A program made the position numbers and the translations under genes. The notes under the pieces were generated by a model. The model saw only the letters and a list, made by a program, of their open reading frames with translations, made no database searches and was not told the origin of the DNA. Of a stretch of 64,000 nt of DNA, positions 16,218 through 24,840 are shown piece by piece (the first letter of the stretch is position 1; every line of letters starts with the position of its first letter). Location: assembly GCF_040610475.1 (NCBI RefSeq), contig NZ_JBEXMJ010000002.1:217541-281540 (forward strand), given 5' to 3'. The DNA comes from Actinopolymorpha sp. NPDC004070. Lineage in GTDB: Bacteria > Actinomycetota > Actinomycetes > Propionibacteriales > Actinopolymorphaceae.

Positions 16218-16793
16218 ATGGTCCCCCAGCGCGAGCCGCTCGAGATCCCCGAGCCGGCCGAGGTCCCCAGGGTCATCGTGGTGACCGGCATCATGGCGGC
16301 CGGCAAGTCGACCGTCGCGCAGTTGCTGGCCGAACGCCTGGACCGGTCCGCGCACGTACGCGGTGACGTGTTCCGCCGGATGATCGTGTCGGGATCGGCG
16401 CCGATCGTGCCGGGCGGCGGGGAGGCCATGGACGCCGAACTCCGGCTGCGTTACCGGATCTCCGCCTCGGTCGCCGACGCCTACGCCGCGGCCGGCTACA
16501 CCGCCGTCGTCCAGGACATCATCATCGGGCGGCACCTGCCGGAGTACGTGAAGTCACTGGTCAGCCGCCCGGTCGGCGTTGTCGTCCTCGCGCCCGGGCC
16601 GGACGTGGTGGAGCGCCGTGAGTCCGGCCGGACCAAGACGGGGTACGCCGACGGCTGGAGCGCCGCCGAACTCGACGCCGCGTTGCGCGTCGAGACGCCC
16701 CGGATCGGACTCTGGCTGGACACCTCCGACCAGACGCCGGAGCAGACAGTGACGCAGATCCTGCAGCGGCTGCCGGAGACCCGGGTCGACTGA
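16218..16793 (+). CDS. P-loop kinase / AAA-type ATPase, small-molecule phosphotransferase-like
   Basis: 191 residues. P-loop GIMAAGKST near residues 24-32, a following RGDVFRRMI, and VVQDIIIGRHLP. The small single-domain fold matches chloramphenicol-phosphotransferase-like or adenylylsulfate-kinase-like proteins. The substrate cannot be read from sequence. A nearer-upstream ATG (16210) is out of frame; 16218 is in frame. It converges on the YbaB gene. Confidence 0.7.
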   Translation: MVPQREPLEIPEPAEVPRVIVVTGIMAAGKSTVAQLLAERLDRSAHVRGDVFRRMIVSGSAPIVPGGGEAMDAELRLRYRISASVADAYAAAGYTAVVQDIIIGRHLPEYVKSLVSRPVGVVVLAPGPDVVERRESGRTKTGYADGWSAAELDAALRVETPRIGLWLDTSDQTPEQTVTQILQRLPETRVD

Positions 16794-16826
16794 GCCGCTG
16801 GTCAGGACCGAGGACCGCGCCGCGGG

Positions 16827-17285
16827 TCAGGGCTGCCTGAAGCCGGTCACCCGGTGGGTGGCGTCGCGCATCGCGGCGTTCGCCTGTTCCGGCGTCAGGT
16901 CACCGCGCCCGACCCGGATCAGCTCCTCGGCGGCCTCCTTGACGTTGCTCGAACCGTTCAGCGCGGTGTTCAGGTCGATCCCGGCCGCTCCGGTCAGCTC
17001 GGACATGAGCTCCTGGCTCCGTTCGGCCAGCGCCGCGTGCGCCCGGTTGATCGTCGCCTTGAGCTCCTCGGCGAGGTCCTCGGACGCCTTCCGCATGACG
17101 CGCGGGTTGAGGTCGATCGCGGCGACCTCACCGCTCGCGTCGACGGTGACGGTGATGTACTCGTCCTCGCTGGTGGCACTGGCCGTCAGCTCGTTCATCC
17201 GCTGCTGGATCGTGGCGACCTGGTCGGCCATGTTCAGCAGGCCGTCCATGTTGGCGTCGAGCTCGGGGATCCCGAAGAAGCTCAT
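16827..17285 (-). CDS. YbaB/EbfC-family DNA-binding protein of an ESX-like locus
   Basis: 152 residues. The coiled region QVATIQQRMNELTASATSED is followed by YITVTVDASGEVAAIDLNP, the YbaB strand pattern, then helices with LAEELKATINRAHAALAERS. Housekeeping YbaB lies between dnaX and recR; this longer paralogue instead lies 48 bp downstream of a WXG-like membrane protein gene, as in actinobacterial type VII-associated loci. Role in that context unknown. Confidence 0.75.
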   Translation of the reverse strand: MSFFGIPELDANMDGLLNMADQVATIQQRMNELTASATSEDEYITVTVDASGEVAAIDLNPRVMRKASEDLAEELKATINRAHAALAERSQELMSELTGAAGIDLNTALNGSSNVKEAAEELIRVGRGDLTPEQANAAMRDATHRVTGFRQP

Positions 17286-17333
17286 GTGCGCTGTCCTCCC
17301 GGCAGGTGGGGTGCACAGTCGGGCGGTCGCGGC

Positions 17334-18398
17334 TCACGCCTTCGCCCAGTCCTTGGTGGGATCCTTCAGGTCGACGAACGTCTGCTCCTCACCGCCCGGC
17401 CCGATGTCCAGCTTCTTGAACTGTCCGGCGCTGGCGATTGACGTGGCGTTACCTGCCCACGTGGCGATGAACGTCAGGATCGCAGCGGCCACCGCCGTCG
17501 TCGCGATCGCGTTGGTGATGGCGACGGCGACCTGGCCGAGCTTGCCCGCCAGCGTCGTCAGCGGGAACGCCTCCATGATCTTGAAGCAGATCATCGCGGC
17601 CAAGCAGGCGGCGTCGGTGATCATCATGCCCATCTGGATTCCGCGGATGGCCGAGACGACACCGTCGATCGCGGTCGCCTGACCGGACGCGGCGTCCTTG
17701 GCGTCGTTCAGCTCGACCTGGAAGTCGGCCAGCCAGGCGTTGAACTGCCTGCGGGACTCGTTCTCCACCGACCAGGCGTCGTCGCTCAGCCCCATCGCCG
17801 TGTCGAGGTCACCGATGTTCTTCAGGTGTTCGGCGGTCTGCTCCCACGCGCCCTTCGCCTGGCTGAGGGACTCCTCGTCGGGCTCCAGTGCCGCCCAGGT
17901 CCCCACGCTCATCAGTGCCAGCGGGCACAGCCTCGCCGAGGCGTTCTTCGTGACGATCGAGAAGACCCAGTGCGGCCGGAGAGCCACTGCCGCGAGCACC
18001 GTGACGGGAACCCCGCCGGCCGCGTAGCCGTCGACGATCGAGCCGAGCATCGACGTGGCCGGCTTCGGCCTGGTGGCCTCGAGCTTCTCCTTGCCGTCGG
18101 CGGTGAGCGTGTTGGCCTTCTCCGCCGTCCAGTAGGTGTGGGCGACCCGGGCCAGACCCGCCACCATCTGCTCGAGCTTCTCCCGGCCGTCCCTGAGGTT
18201 GCGCAGCTGGCTGTCCCTGGCCGCGTCGTAGGAGCCGGCCAGGATGGCCGCGGGAAGTGCGCCGAACGCGTTCCAGGGCAGCTCGGTGTATCTGTCGACG
18301 TAGTCGACCGCGACGTTGAGGTGCGGGCCGGCCTTGTCGGCGGCCGCCTTCGCCGCCGCCTCGATCAGATGTCTGGTGTGTTTGTTCTGTGGTGCCAC
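17334..18398 (-). CDS. WXG100/ESX-like membrane-associated protein
   Basis: 354 residues, GTG start at 18398. An N-terminal helical part (LIEAAAKAAADKAG) leads to a long helical middle (EQTAEHLKNIGDLDTAM). Hydrophobic segments follow at ~255-280 (GMMITDAACLAAMICFKIM) and ~285-320 (AITNAIATTAVAAAILTFIA). The C-terminus is hydrophilic. The layout resembles large WXG-like proteins encoded beside YbaB paralogues. No enzymatic motif seen. It probably forms a two-gene unit with 16827-17285. Confidence 0.55.
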   Translation of the reverse strand: MAPQNKHTRHLIEAAAKAAADKAGPHLNVAVDYVDRYTELPWNAFGALPAAILAGSYDAARDSQLRNLRDGREKLEQMVAGLARVAHTYWTAEKANTLTADGKEKLEATRPKPATSMLGSIVDGYAAGGVPVTVLAAVALRPHWVFSIVTKNASARLCPLALMSVGTWAALEPDEESLSQAKGAWEQTAEHLKNIGDLDTAMGLSDDAWSVENESRRQFNAWLADFQVELNDAKDAASGQATAIDGVVSAIRGIQMGMMITDAACLAAMICFKIMEAFPLTTLAGKLGQVAVAITNAIATTAVAAAILTFIATWAGNATSIASAGQFKKLDIGPGGEEQTFVDLKDPTKDWAKA

Positions 18399-18600
18399 CG
18401 AACGGCCTCCGTCGTCCCCTTGCCCACCCGGACCGGACCACGTCCCGGTCGCCGGCCCTGCCTCCCGATCCCGGTATGTCGCGAGGCGAGGTGCCGAGCC
18501 TAATGGTCAGGACGGTCGCGCCGGAGTGGCCGGCGGCCGCACCTGTGGACAACTTCGGGAGTACGGCCCGCGGTCGGCGCGTACGGATACCCTGTCGGCC

Positions 18601-19143
18601 GTGCGCGCCAACGAAGTGTTCCGACCCAACCCGCTGGGCACGTTCCTCGGCGTCTTCCTGCTCCCGGTGCTGACGATCCTCACCGCCGTCCCGGCCGTCG
18701 TGATGCTGCTCGGTAGCCCCGGCATCGCGGGCGTGCTGTGGTTTCTCCTGTTCGCCGCGGTGGCGTGCCTGTTCGGCGTTCCCGCCTACCTGATACTGCG
18801 TGGCTGGTTCGCGATCGACATCGACGAGACCGCCCTGTCGATGGTCGGGCTGTTCAACACCCACCGGATGCGGATGCCGTGGAGCGACCTGGACGGTGTC
18901 GGGCTGGTGAAGTGGCGTGGTGCCCGCTTCCTGTCCGTACGCCCGGTGGACGGGTGGGACACCGATGCCAAGCCCCGCCGCTGGGGCATGAAGTGGGCGA
19001 TGCGCTGGGACCCCAACCGCCGGCTGCTGCTGATCGCCGGGGTCGACAACTGGTCGCGGCCGAGCGAGGAACTCCTGGGTTGCGTCCGCGAGTACGCCGG
19101 TACGAAGTGGCACGACCCGCTGGACGAACCCCTCGCCGACTGA
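18601..19143 (+). CDS. PH-domain-containing membrane protein
   Basis: 180 residues from GTG 18601. Two adjacent membrane segments (LGVFLLPVLTILTAVPAVVM and LWFLLFAAVACLFGVPAYLI) are followed by a bacterial PH-like domain (FAIDIDETALSMVGLFNTHR, then MPWSDLDGVGLVKWRGARFL). Similar small proteins are common in actinobacteria and of unknown function. No clear ribosome site; it may be leaderless. Confidence 0.65.
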   Translation: MRANEVFRPNPLGTFLGVFLLPVLTILTAVPAVVMLLGSPGIAGVLWFLLFAAVACLFGVPAYLILRGWFAIDIDETALSMVGLFNTHRMRMPWSDLDGVGLVKWRGARFLSVRPVDGWDTDAKPRRWGMKWAMRWDPNRRLLLIAGVDNWSRPSEELLGCVREYAGTKWHDPLDEPLAD

Positions 19144-19152
19144 GCTCCGGAT

Positions 19153-19989
19153 TCACAACCGTACGTCAACCACGACCGGAAGGTGGTCGGAGGCGTCGGC
19201 GTCGGTGACCACCCTCGCACGGTCGACCGTCAGGTCCGAGGAGACGAGCACGTAGTCGATCCGGCGGTCCGGAACGGCGACCGGAATCGTGTGGCCCGGG
19301 TCGGCGTCGCCATCGGGCCAGGCGTCGGCGAGCAGGTCGGTGAGCGGCTTGGTCTCCGGCGCGGCGGGCACGGCGTTCAGGTCCCCGGTGAGAATCGTCC
19401 GCCGCGGCGCGGGCCCGAGGACCTCCGCGAGCCTGGTGGCCTCGCTCTCGCGGGCACGCGGGTCGGCCTCGGACAGGTGCGTGGTCGCGAACCGCAGCCT
19501 CTCACCGTGCACGCCGACGTCCACGGCCAGGAGCCCGCGCTGCTCGAGCACCGGCTCGGTGCCCGGGCCAGGATCCGAGCCGTGCGGCAGCACCTCGTGC
19601 ACCACGGACAGGATCGGGAAGCGGGACACCACCGCCAGGCCGTACTGCCGGCGCCTCTGCGCGGGACCGCCGCGATCCGGGTCGGGATCGAGGTCGAGGT
19701 TGGCGGCGTACGCCACGTGCATGCCGAGCGTCGTCGCCAGCCACTCCGCCTGGTCGGCGAACGCGCTGCGCTCGGACCAGTGCCGGTCGACCTCCTGCAG
19801 CCCCATCAGGTCGGCGCCGGTACGAGCGAGCACCGCGACGGTCCGGGCGAGGTCGAGCCGGTCCGCCACGTCCGCCCCGTGGTGGATGTTGTACGTGACG
19901 ACGCGAAGGGCGGCGGCCTGGTCGCGGCCACCGCCCTCCGAAGGACCGTGCGGGTGTTCGTGTTCCACGTGGAACCGCGGGGTGCTCAC
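19153..19989 (-). CDS. Endonuclease/exonuclease/phosphatase-family protein, cytosolic paralogue
   Basis: 278 residues. EEP motifs in order: VVTYNIHHGAD, LMGLQEVDRHW (metal-binding Glu), RFATTHLSEAD, ILTGDLNAVP (Asp/Asn) and DRRIDYVLVSS, ending DASDHLPVVVDV. No signal peptide. It is a close paralogue of the next gene (20032-20883), which is exported. The substrate may be a phosphodiester or a nucleic acid. Confidence 0.85.
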   Translation of the reverse strand: MSTPRFHVEHEHPHGPSEGGGRDQAAALRVVTYNIHHGADVADRLDLARTVAVLARTGADLMGLQEVDRHWSERSAFADQAEWLATTLGMHVAYAANLDLDPDPDRGGPAQRRRQYGLAVVSRFPILSVVHEVLPHGSDPGPGTEPVLEQRGLLAVDVGVHGERLRFATTHLSEADPRARESEATRLAEVLGPAPRRTILTGDLNAVPAAPETKPLTDLLADAWPDGDADPGHTIPVAVPDRRIDYVLVSSDLTVDRARVVTDADASDHLPVVVDVRL

Positions 19990-20031
19990 CCGGCCAACGC
20001 TACGGCTGTCGCGGGCGAGACGACGGAGCGG

Positions 20032-20883
20032 TCAGCGGCGGACGGCGAAGTCGGCCACCACCGGCAGGTGGTCCGAGCCGTCCGCGTCGGTGGCCACCCG
20101 GGCGCGCAGCGGCTGCACGTCCGGCGACGACATCACGAAGTCGATCCGGTTGTGCGGGTCCTCCTGGGAGTAGGTGAACCCGTCCCCCACGCCGACTGCC
20201 GCCCAGGAGTCGGTGAACACGTCGGTCAGGATCTGGATTTCCGCCGCACCGGCACTGGCGTTCAGGTCTCCGGTGAGGAAGGTGCGGGTCGGGCTGTCAC
20301 CGAGCACTTCGACGATCCGCCGTGCCTGCGCCTGGCGTTCGAGGTTGTTGTTGTGCTGCAGGTGGGTGTTGGCGAACCGCATCATCACGCCACGCACCTT
20401 GATGTCGGCGACGAGCAGGCCGCGCTGTTCGTCGTCGCCGAACTTCGGTAGCAACGTGTTGGTGTAGGACTGGATCGGGAAGCGGGACAGGATCGCGGTG
20501 CCGTACTGCCGGCGCTCACCGCCAGGCGTGGCCGGGTCCAGGTCGAGGTTGGCGGCATAGGCGACGTACATGTCCAGCCGGTCGGCCAGCCAGGCCGCCT
20601 CGTCGAGGTTGTCGCTGCGGTCGCCCCAGTGACGGTCGACCTCCTGCAGGCCGATCACGTCCGCCCGCAGACCGCGGATCTCGTTTGCCACGTCGGGCAG
20701 GTCGAGCACGTTGTCCGGACCCGCGCCGTGGTGGATGTTGTAGCTGGCCACCCGCACCTCCACCGGCTGGCCCTGATCGGCGCTGGCCGGCGCGGCCGCG
20801 AGGCCGACGGAGGTGGCGAGGGCGAGTGCGGCCGCACCCACCAGAGTGAGTACACGCGTGAGTCGTGGCGTACGTCGAAGCAC
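20032..20883 (-). CDS. Secreted endonuclease/exonuclease/phosphatase-family protein
   Basis: 283 residues. The N-terminus LRRTPRLTRVLTLVGAAALA and following LATSVGLAAAPASA is a Sec signal peptide with cleavage after ASA. It then shows VASYNIHHGAG, GLQEVDRHWGDRS, FANTHLQHNNN, FLTGDLNASAG, NRIDFVMSS and GSDHLPVVADF. GTG 20883 is chosen because GAAGGGAG lies 6 nt upstream. It is very similar to the neighbouring cytosolic paralogue, pointing to tandem duplication. Confidence 0.85.
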   Translation of the reverse strand: MLRRTPRLTRVLTLVGAAALALATSVGLAAAPASADQGQPVEVRVASYNIHHGAGPDNVLDLPDVANEIRGLRADVIGLQEVDRHWGDRSDNLDEAAWLADRLDMYVAYAANLDLDPATPGGERRQYGTAILSRFPIQSYTNTLLPKFGDDEQRGLLVADIKVRGVMMRFANTHLQHNNNLERQAQARRIVEVLGDSPTRTFLTGDLNASAGAAEIQILTDVFTDSWAAVGVGDGFTYSQEDPHNRIDFVMSSPDVQPLRARVATDADGSDHLPVVADFAVRR

Positions 20884-21052
20884 GAACTGCTCCCTTCCCG
20901 GCAACAGGGGGTGGGGCACCCGACGCTGCTGGGTGCGTGCGGGTCACGTTAACGTCTTTCGGCCCGGAGTGGATCTTCGTACGCCATTGCCGCGACCGGT
21001 CCCGGTCACGGCGCCCGGCGGCGGGCGGTGACGGCAGTGACGGCCGACGCAG

Positions 21053-22060
21053 CTAGCGGAGCAGGCTCGCCGGGTCGACCGGCCGCCCCGTACGCGCCGA
21101 CTCCTCACCGGCCAGCGCGATCGCCAGCGCGGTCAGGCCGTCCTCGGCTGTGACCCGAGGCTCCACGCCGCCGGTGAACGCGGTGACGAACTCGGAGAAC
21201 TGCTCGGCGAACGGATCGATCGAGTCGTCGGCGTACACGACCGCACCGGTCCCGTCGGTCAGCACCTGCCTCGGCGCGGAGTCGTACCGCAGCACCCCCT
21301 CGTCCCCGGCGAGCTCGAACGTCGAGCGCACCGCGGTGCCCGGCACGTCCCAGACAGCCTCGACCCGGGTGGTCACCCCGTCGACGTGCGTAAGTGTCGC
21401 GGAGCTGCGCAACGGCGAGCCGGGTTCGGCGCGCGGCGCCGTCTGGCCGGTGACCTCGCCCACCTCCCCGGCCACCCAGCGCGCGTAGTCGAGGTCGTGA
21501 ATGGCCAGGTCGACCAGGATCCCGCCGGACCGGGCGACGTCGGCGAACCAGGTCTGCGGCCCGGGGCTTTCCACCTGCCGGAAGAACGTGAACCTTGTCG
21601 GCCGCCCGATCCGGCCGGCGGCGACCGCGTCGCGGGCGACGACGTACGCCGGGAAGTAGCGCAGCACCTGCGCCACGCACAGCCCGACACCGGCGTCGAT
21701 GCAGGCGTTGATCATGGCCCGCCCCTCGGCGGGGTCGCGCGCCAGCGGCTTCTCGCAGACGACGTGCCGGCCGGCACCGGCGGCCCAGTGCGCGAGCGGT
21801 GCGTGGGTGTCGGTGGGCGTACAGATGTCGACGACATCGGCGGCGGCCAGCACCTCGCCCGGGTCGGTCACCGAGCGCACCCCGTGCTCGGACGCGAAGG
21901 CCCGGCCACGCTCGGCGGAACGGGAGTGGACCACGACCTCGGCACCGAGCCGGTGCCAGGCCTCGACGTGCCGGCGGCCCATCTCGCCGGTGCCGACGAC
22001 GGCGACCCGGGGCCGGGCCGTCGCGTCGAGGGTCCGCGCGCTGTCCGCCGCTTCGGTCAC
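21053..22060 (-). CDS. Gfo/Idh/MocA-family NAD(P)-dependent sugar or cyclitol dehydrogenase
   Basis: 335 residues. The Rossmann start VAVVGTGEMGRRHVEAW (GxGxxG), the family motif HVVCEKPLARDP (EKP) and the C-terminal domain with GGILVDLAIHDLDYARWV (HD pair) are all present. These enzymes oxidise sugar or inositol ring hydroxyls. The GTG at 22060 overlaps the aminotransferase stop by 4 bp, so the two are coupled: oxidation to a keto group and transamination could act in sequence. Confidence 0.9.
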   Translation of the reverse strand: MTEAADSARTLDATARPRVAVVGTGEMGRRHVEAWHRLGAEVVVHSRSAERGRAFASEHGVRSVTDPGEVLAAADVVDICTPTDTHAPLAHWAAGAGRHVVCEKPLARDPAEGRAMINACIDAGVGLCVAQVLRYFPAYVVARDAVAAGRIGRPTRFTFFRQVESPGPQTWFADVARSGGILVDLAIHDLDYARWVAGEVGEVTGQTAPRAEPGSPLRSSATLTHVDGVTTRVEAVWDVPGTAVRSTFELAGDEGVLRYDSAPRQVLTDGTGAVVYADDSIDPFAEQFSEFVTAFTGGVEPRVTAEDGLTALAIALAGEESARTGRPVDPASLLR

Positions 22061-23337
22061 GTCGCCTCCACCAGGGTGTCCGCTGCCGCCGAGATCTTCT
22101 CCGCGGCGGCGACGATATCGGCCATGGCGCCGTCTGCGCCGAGAAGGACGTGCTGCGGAATCCATACCAGCTCGGCGCAGAAGCGTTCGGTCACCGGCAG
22201 GTCGAGCCGGCCGTAGTCGGTCGCGGGGTAGGCGGGGTCGAAGCCGGTCGCACGCTGGTCGAAGCGGCGCTGCGCGAACACGCCCTGCCGATCCAGCGGT
22301 ACGCCGTAACCGGGGCCGGCCGGGATGCCCTCGGCGTTCAGGGCGGCGGTGAACCGCTCGCGCGACAGGCCGCCGAACGCGTTCGGGTCGTACCGGAACT
22401 GGTACAGGTGGTAGCCGTGCCTCGTGCACCGCGGGTCGCGGGCGAGCGGGGTGAGCCCGGCGATCCGGGCCAGCCCCTCGTCGAGGACGCGGGCGCTGCG
22501 TTCGCGGAGTTCCAGCTGCTCGTCCAGGTCGGCCAGCTGGGCCAGCAGGATCGCGCTCTGGAACTCCGTCAACCGGTAGTTGCCGCCGAGGATCCCGTGG
22601 TCGTACCACGCGCCGGCCCGCGAACGCCCGCAGTGGTGGAAGCTCCACGCACGGTCGGCGAGCTCGTCGTCGCTGGTCACCACCATGCCGCCCTCACCGG
22701 CGGTCATGTTCTTGCTGGCCTGGAACGACCAGCAGCCGAAGGTGCCGAACGACCCGACCCGCTGCCCGCGCCAACTGGCCCCGTGGGCATGCGCGGCGTC
22801 CTCGACCAGCGCCAACCCGTGCTTGCGGGCCACCTCGGTGAGCCGGTCCAGGTCGGCCGGGTGCCCGGCCAGGTGCACCGGAATGATCGCCTTCGTCCGC
22901 GGGGTGATCGCCGCCTCGACCGCGTCCGGGTCCAGGCAGACGTACTCCGGGTCGACGTCGGCGAACACCGGCAGCGCGTTCACGCCCAGCACCGCCGTCG
23001 CGGTGGCGAGGAACGTGTAGCCCGGCACGATCACCTCGTCCCCGCTGCCGATGCCGAGCGCCTTCAGCGCGATCTCCAGCGCGATGGTCCCGTTGCACAC
23101 ACCGAGCCCGTGCCGCGCGCCGTGGTAGGACGCGAACGCCCGCTCGAACTCCGTCTTCACCGGGCCGTCGACGGAGGACCAGACGCCGGCCTTCGCGACC
23201 TCGGTGACCGCGTGCACGGCCGCGTCGTTCCCCGGCGGCCAGGCGGGCCAGCCGGCGGAGCGGACGGGAGTGCCGCCCAGCAGGGCCGGCCGGTCCGCGT
23301 CGGTGGTCCGCCCGGTCGTCGGTCTGGCCGCGGTCAT
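22057..23337 (-). CDS. DegT/DnrJ/EryC1/StrS-family PLP aminotransferase
   Basis: 426 residues. GVCNGTIALEIALKALG, PVFADVDPEYVCLDPDAVE, LVEDAAHAHGASWRG (PLP-binding Asp) and SFQASKNMTAGEGG with the Schiff-base Lys mark a full-length member. Family members put an amino group on keto-sugars or keto-inositols. It overlaps both neighbours by 4 bp (ATGA at 23334-23337 and GTGA at 22057-22060), making a tight three-gene unit. Confidence 0.9.
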   Translation of the reverse strand: MTAARPTTGRTTDADRPALLGGTPVRSAGWPAWPPGNDAAVHAVTEVAKAGVWSSVDGPVKTEFERAFASYHGARHGLGVCNGTIALEIALKALGIGSGDEVIVPGYTFLATATAVLGVNALPVFADVDPEYVCLDPDAVEAAITPRTKAIIPVHLAGHPADLDRLTEVARKHGLALVEDAAHAHGASWRGQRVGSFGTFGCWSFQASKNMTAGEGGMVVTSDDELADRAWSFHHCGRSRAGAWYDHGILGGNYRLTEFQSAILLAQLADLDEQLELRERSARVLDEGLARIAGLTPLARDPRCTRHGYHLYQFRYDPNAFGGLSRERFTAALNAEGIPAGPGYGVPLDRQGVFAQRRFDQRATGFDPAYPATDYGRLDLPVTERFCAELVWIPQHVLLGADGAMADIVAAAEKISAAADTLVEAT

Positions 23338-24737
23338 CGCTGGTCTCCGATCCGCGTGGACGGGCCGGGCCGGTCGGGCACACCGGGCGCCTCGAGCACC
23401 TGGGGTACCTCGGGCACGTGGCCGAGCACTTCGTCCAGCGCGGTCAGCACGTGCTCCTGCACCGCGGGTGCGAACCTGCCCGCGCGATAGACGTACGGAT
23501 AGGACTGGTCCGGCTCGTACCCGCCCTCCCGCAACTGCGCGGCGGTGACGACGTACCCGATCATTCCGTTGGTGTACGGAATCGGCAGCGCGGCACCGGA
23601 CGTGCGCCGCTTCACGTGGTGCCCGTACGCCACACTCACCTCCGCGTCGAGGCCGAGCAGGGTGAGGCCGTCGGCGAGGTCGGCCCGGGTCAGCCGCAGC
23701 GGCACCTGGTCGACCAGCCGGCCCGGCTCGGCGAGCAGCCGGCGCGCCCAGTCGCCGACGATGCCGGGCGCCTCGCGGCGGCGGGCCAGGTCGTCACGCG
23801 AGGGCGGCTGCAAGGGCAGGTTGACGGTGTGGGCGCGGACCGCGACACCGCCGGGCGGCAGTGGAGGCAGGCGCCGCAACGGCCGGTCGAGGACGTCCTC
23901 GACGGCGGCGGCCAGCTGCCGCCCGATCGCCTCGATCTCCTCGTCACCGCCGCGGTGGAACTCGCCGTCGCGTACGACGTTCGGGTTGATGTCGCCGCAG
24001 CAGCCCTGCAGGAAGCCGATGGGCACGCCCTCGCCGACCGTGTGTTCCAGCGCCGACCGCGTCGCGCCCGGATAGTCCGGCGACACCTGCGGGTCGGCGG
24101 AGACGACGGGGTGGCACGTGTAGTGGACCAGCACTGCCCGGGTCGAGCCGTCCGGGCGGGCCAGCCGGATGACGCCCACCTCAGGGTCGTTCGTGCCGTC
24201 GGGGTCCGGGCCGCCGAAGGTGCCGTCGGGATTGGCCCGCCTGCGGTTGATGCCGAACCCGCAGCTGCCGGTCCCGCGTTCGGCGTACACCGGCTCCATG
24301 TCCGTCAGCGCCTCACCGACCGCGGCGAGCACGGTGTCGGTCAGGCGAGCGACGTAGGCGGGGTCACCCCGGCCGAGAAGCGGAGAGAACGTCAGCCCCG
24401 GTTGCGGTGCGCAGTGAGTGTGTGAGGCGTGCAGGACGACACTGCCCGCCGGTACGCCGTGCTCGGCCTCGATCCGCCGGGTCAGGTCGGCCACCGTGTC
24501 CGGCCCCCACCACAGCAGGTCCGCGCAGACCAGCAGCGCCGTGCAGGTGCCGGCCGCGTCGCCGAACGCGAACACCTGCGCGGACAGCGGCGCCCGCACC
24601 TTCTCCCAGGGTTCGAGCCGGACCGCGAACCCGGCCAGCGGCACCGGATCGGCGGGGGTGATGTCGGCGGTGGCGGTTCCGGCGTACAGCTGAGCTTCGG
24701 TCTTGGAGTTCGGAGTGGTTTCCGAGGTCCCGGTCAC
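23334..24737 (-). CDS. Neutral/alkaline ceramidase N-terminal-domain-like protein
   Basis: 467 residues, GTG at 24737 with GGGAGG 10 nt upstream. GTATADITPADPVPLAGF, LHASHTHCAPQPG (zinc His pair), HYTCHPVV, FLQGCCGDINPNV and GMIGYVVTAAQLREGGYE follow the catalytic-domain order of neutral ceramidases. It has no signal peptide, unlike true secreted ceramidases. As first gene of the coupled set it probably acts on a small amide or sugar substrate of that pathway, perhaps deacylation; that is inference. Confidence 0.75.
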   Translation of the reverse strand: MTGTSETTPNSKTEAQLYAGTATADITPADPVPLAGFAVRLEPWEKVRAPLSAQVFAFGDAAGTCTALLVCADLLWWGPDTVADLTRRIEAEHGVPAGSVVLHASHTHCAPQPGLTFSPLLGRGDPAYVARLTDTVLAAVGEALTDMEPVYAERGTGSCGFGINRRRANPDGTFGGPDPDGTNDPEVGVIRLARPDGSTRAVLVHYTCHPVVSADPQVSPDYPGATRSALEHTVGEGVPIGFLQGCCGDINPNVVRDGEFHRGGDEEIEAIGRQLAAAVEDVLDRPLRRLPPLPPGGVAVRAHTVNLPLQPPSRDDLARRREAPGIVGDWARRLLAEPGRLVDQVPLRLTRADLADGLTLLGLDAEVSVAYGHHVKRRTSGAALPIPYTNGMIGYVVTAAQLREGGYEPDQSYPYVYRAGRFAPAVQEHVLTALDEVLGHVPEVPQVLEAPGVPDRPGPSTRIGDQR

Positions 24738-24840
24738 GGTCGTGTCGCCTCCCGGCCAAGGCTTACTGGTGTGGCCAAGTATGGCGAACGATCACTGTGG
24801 GCGACAGTGCGCGAACAAAACCGCGGACGGCCGGAACCCG

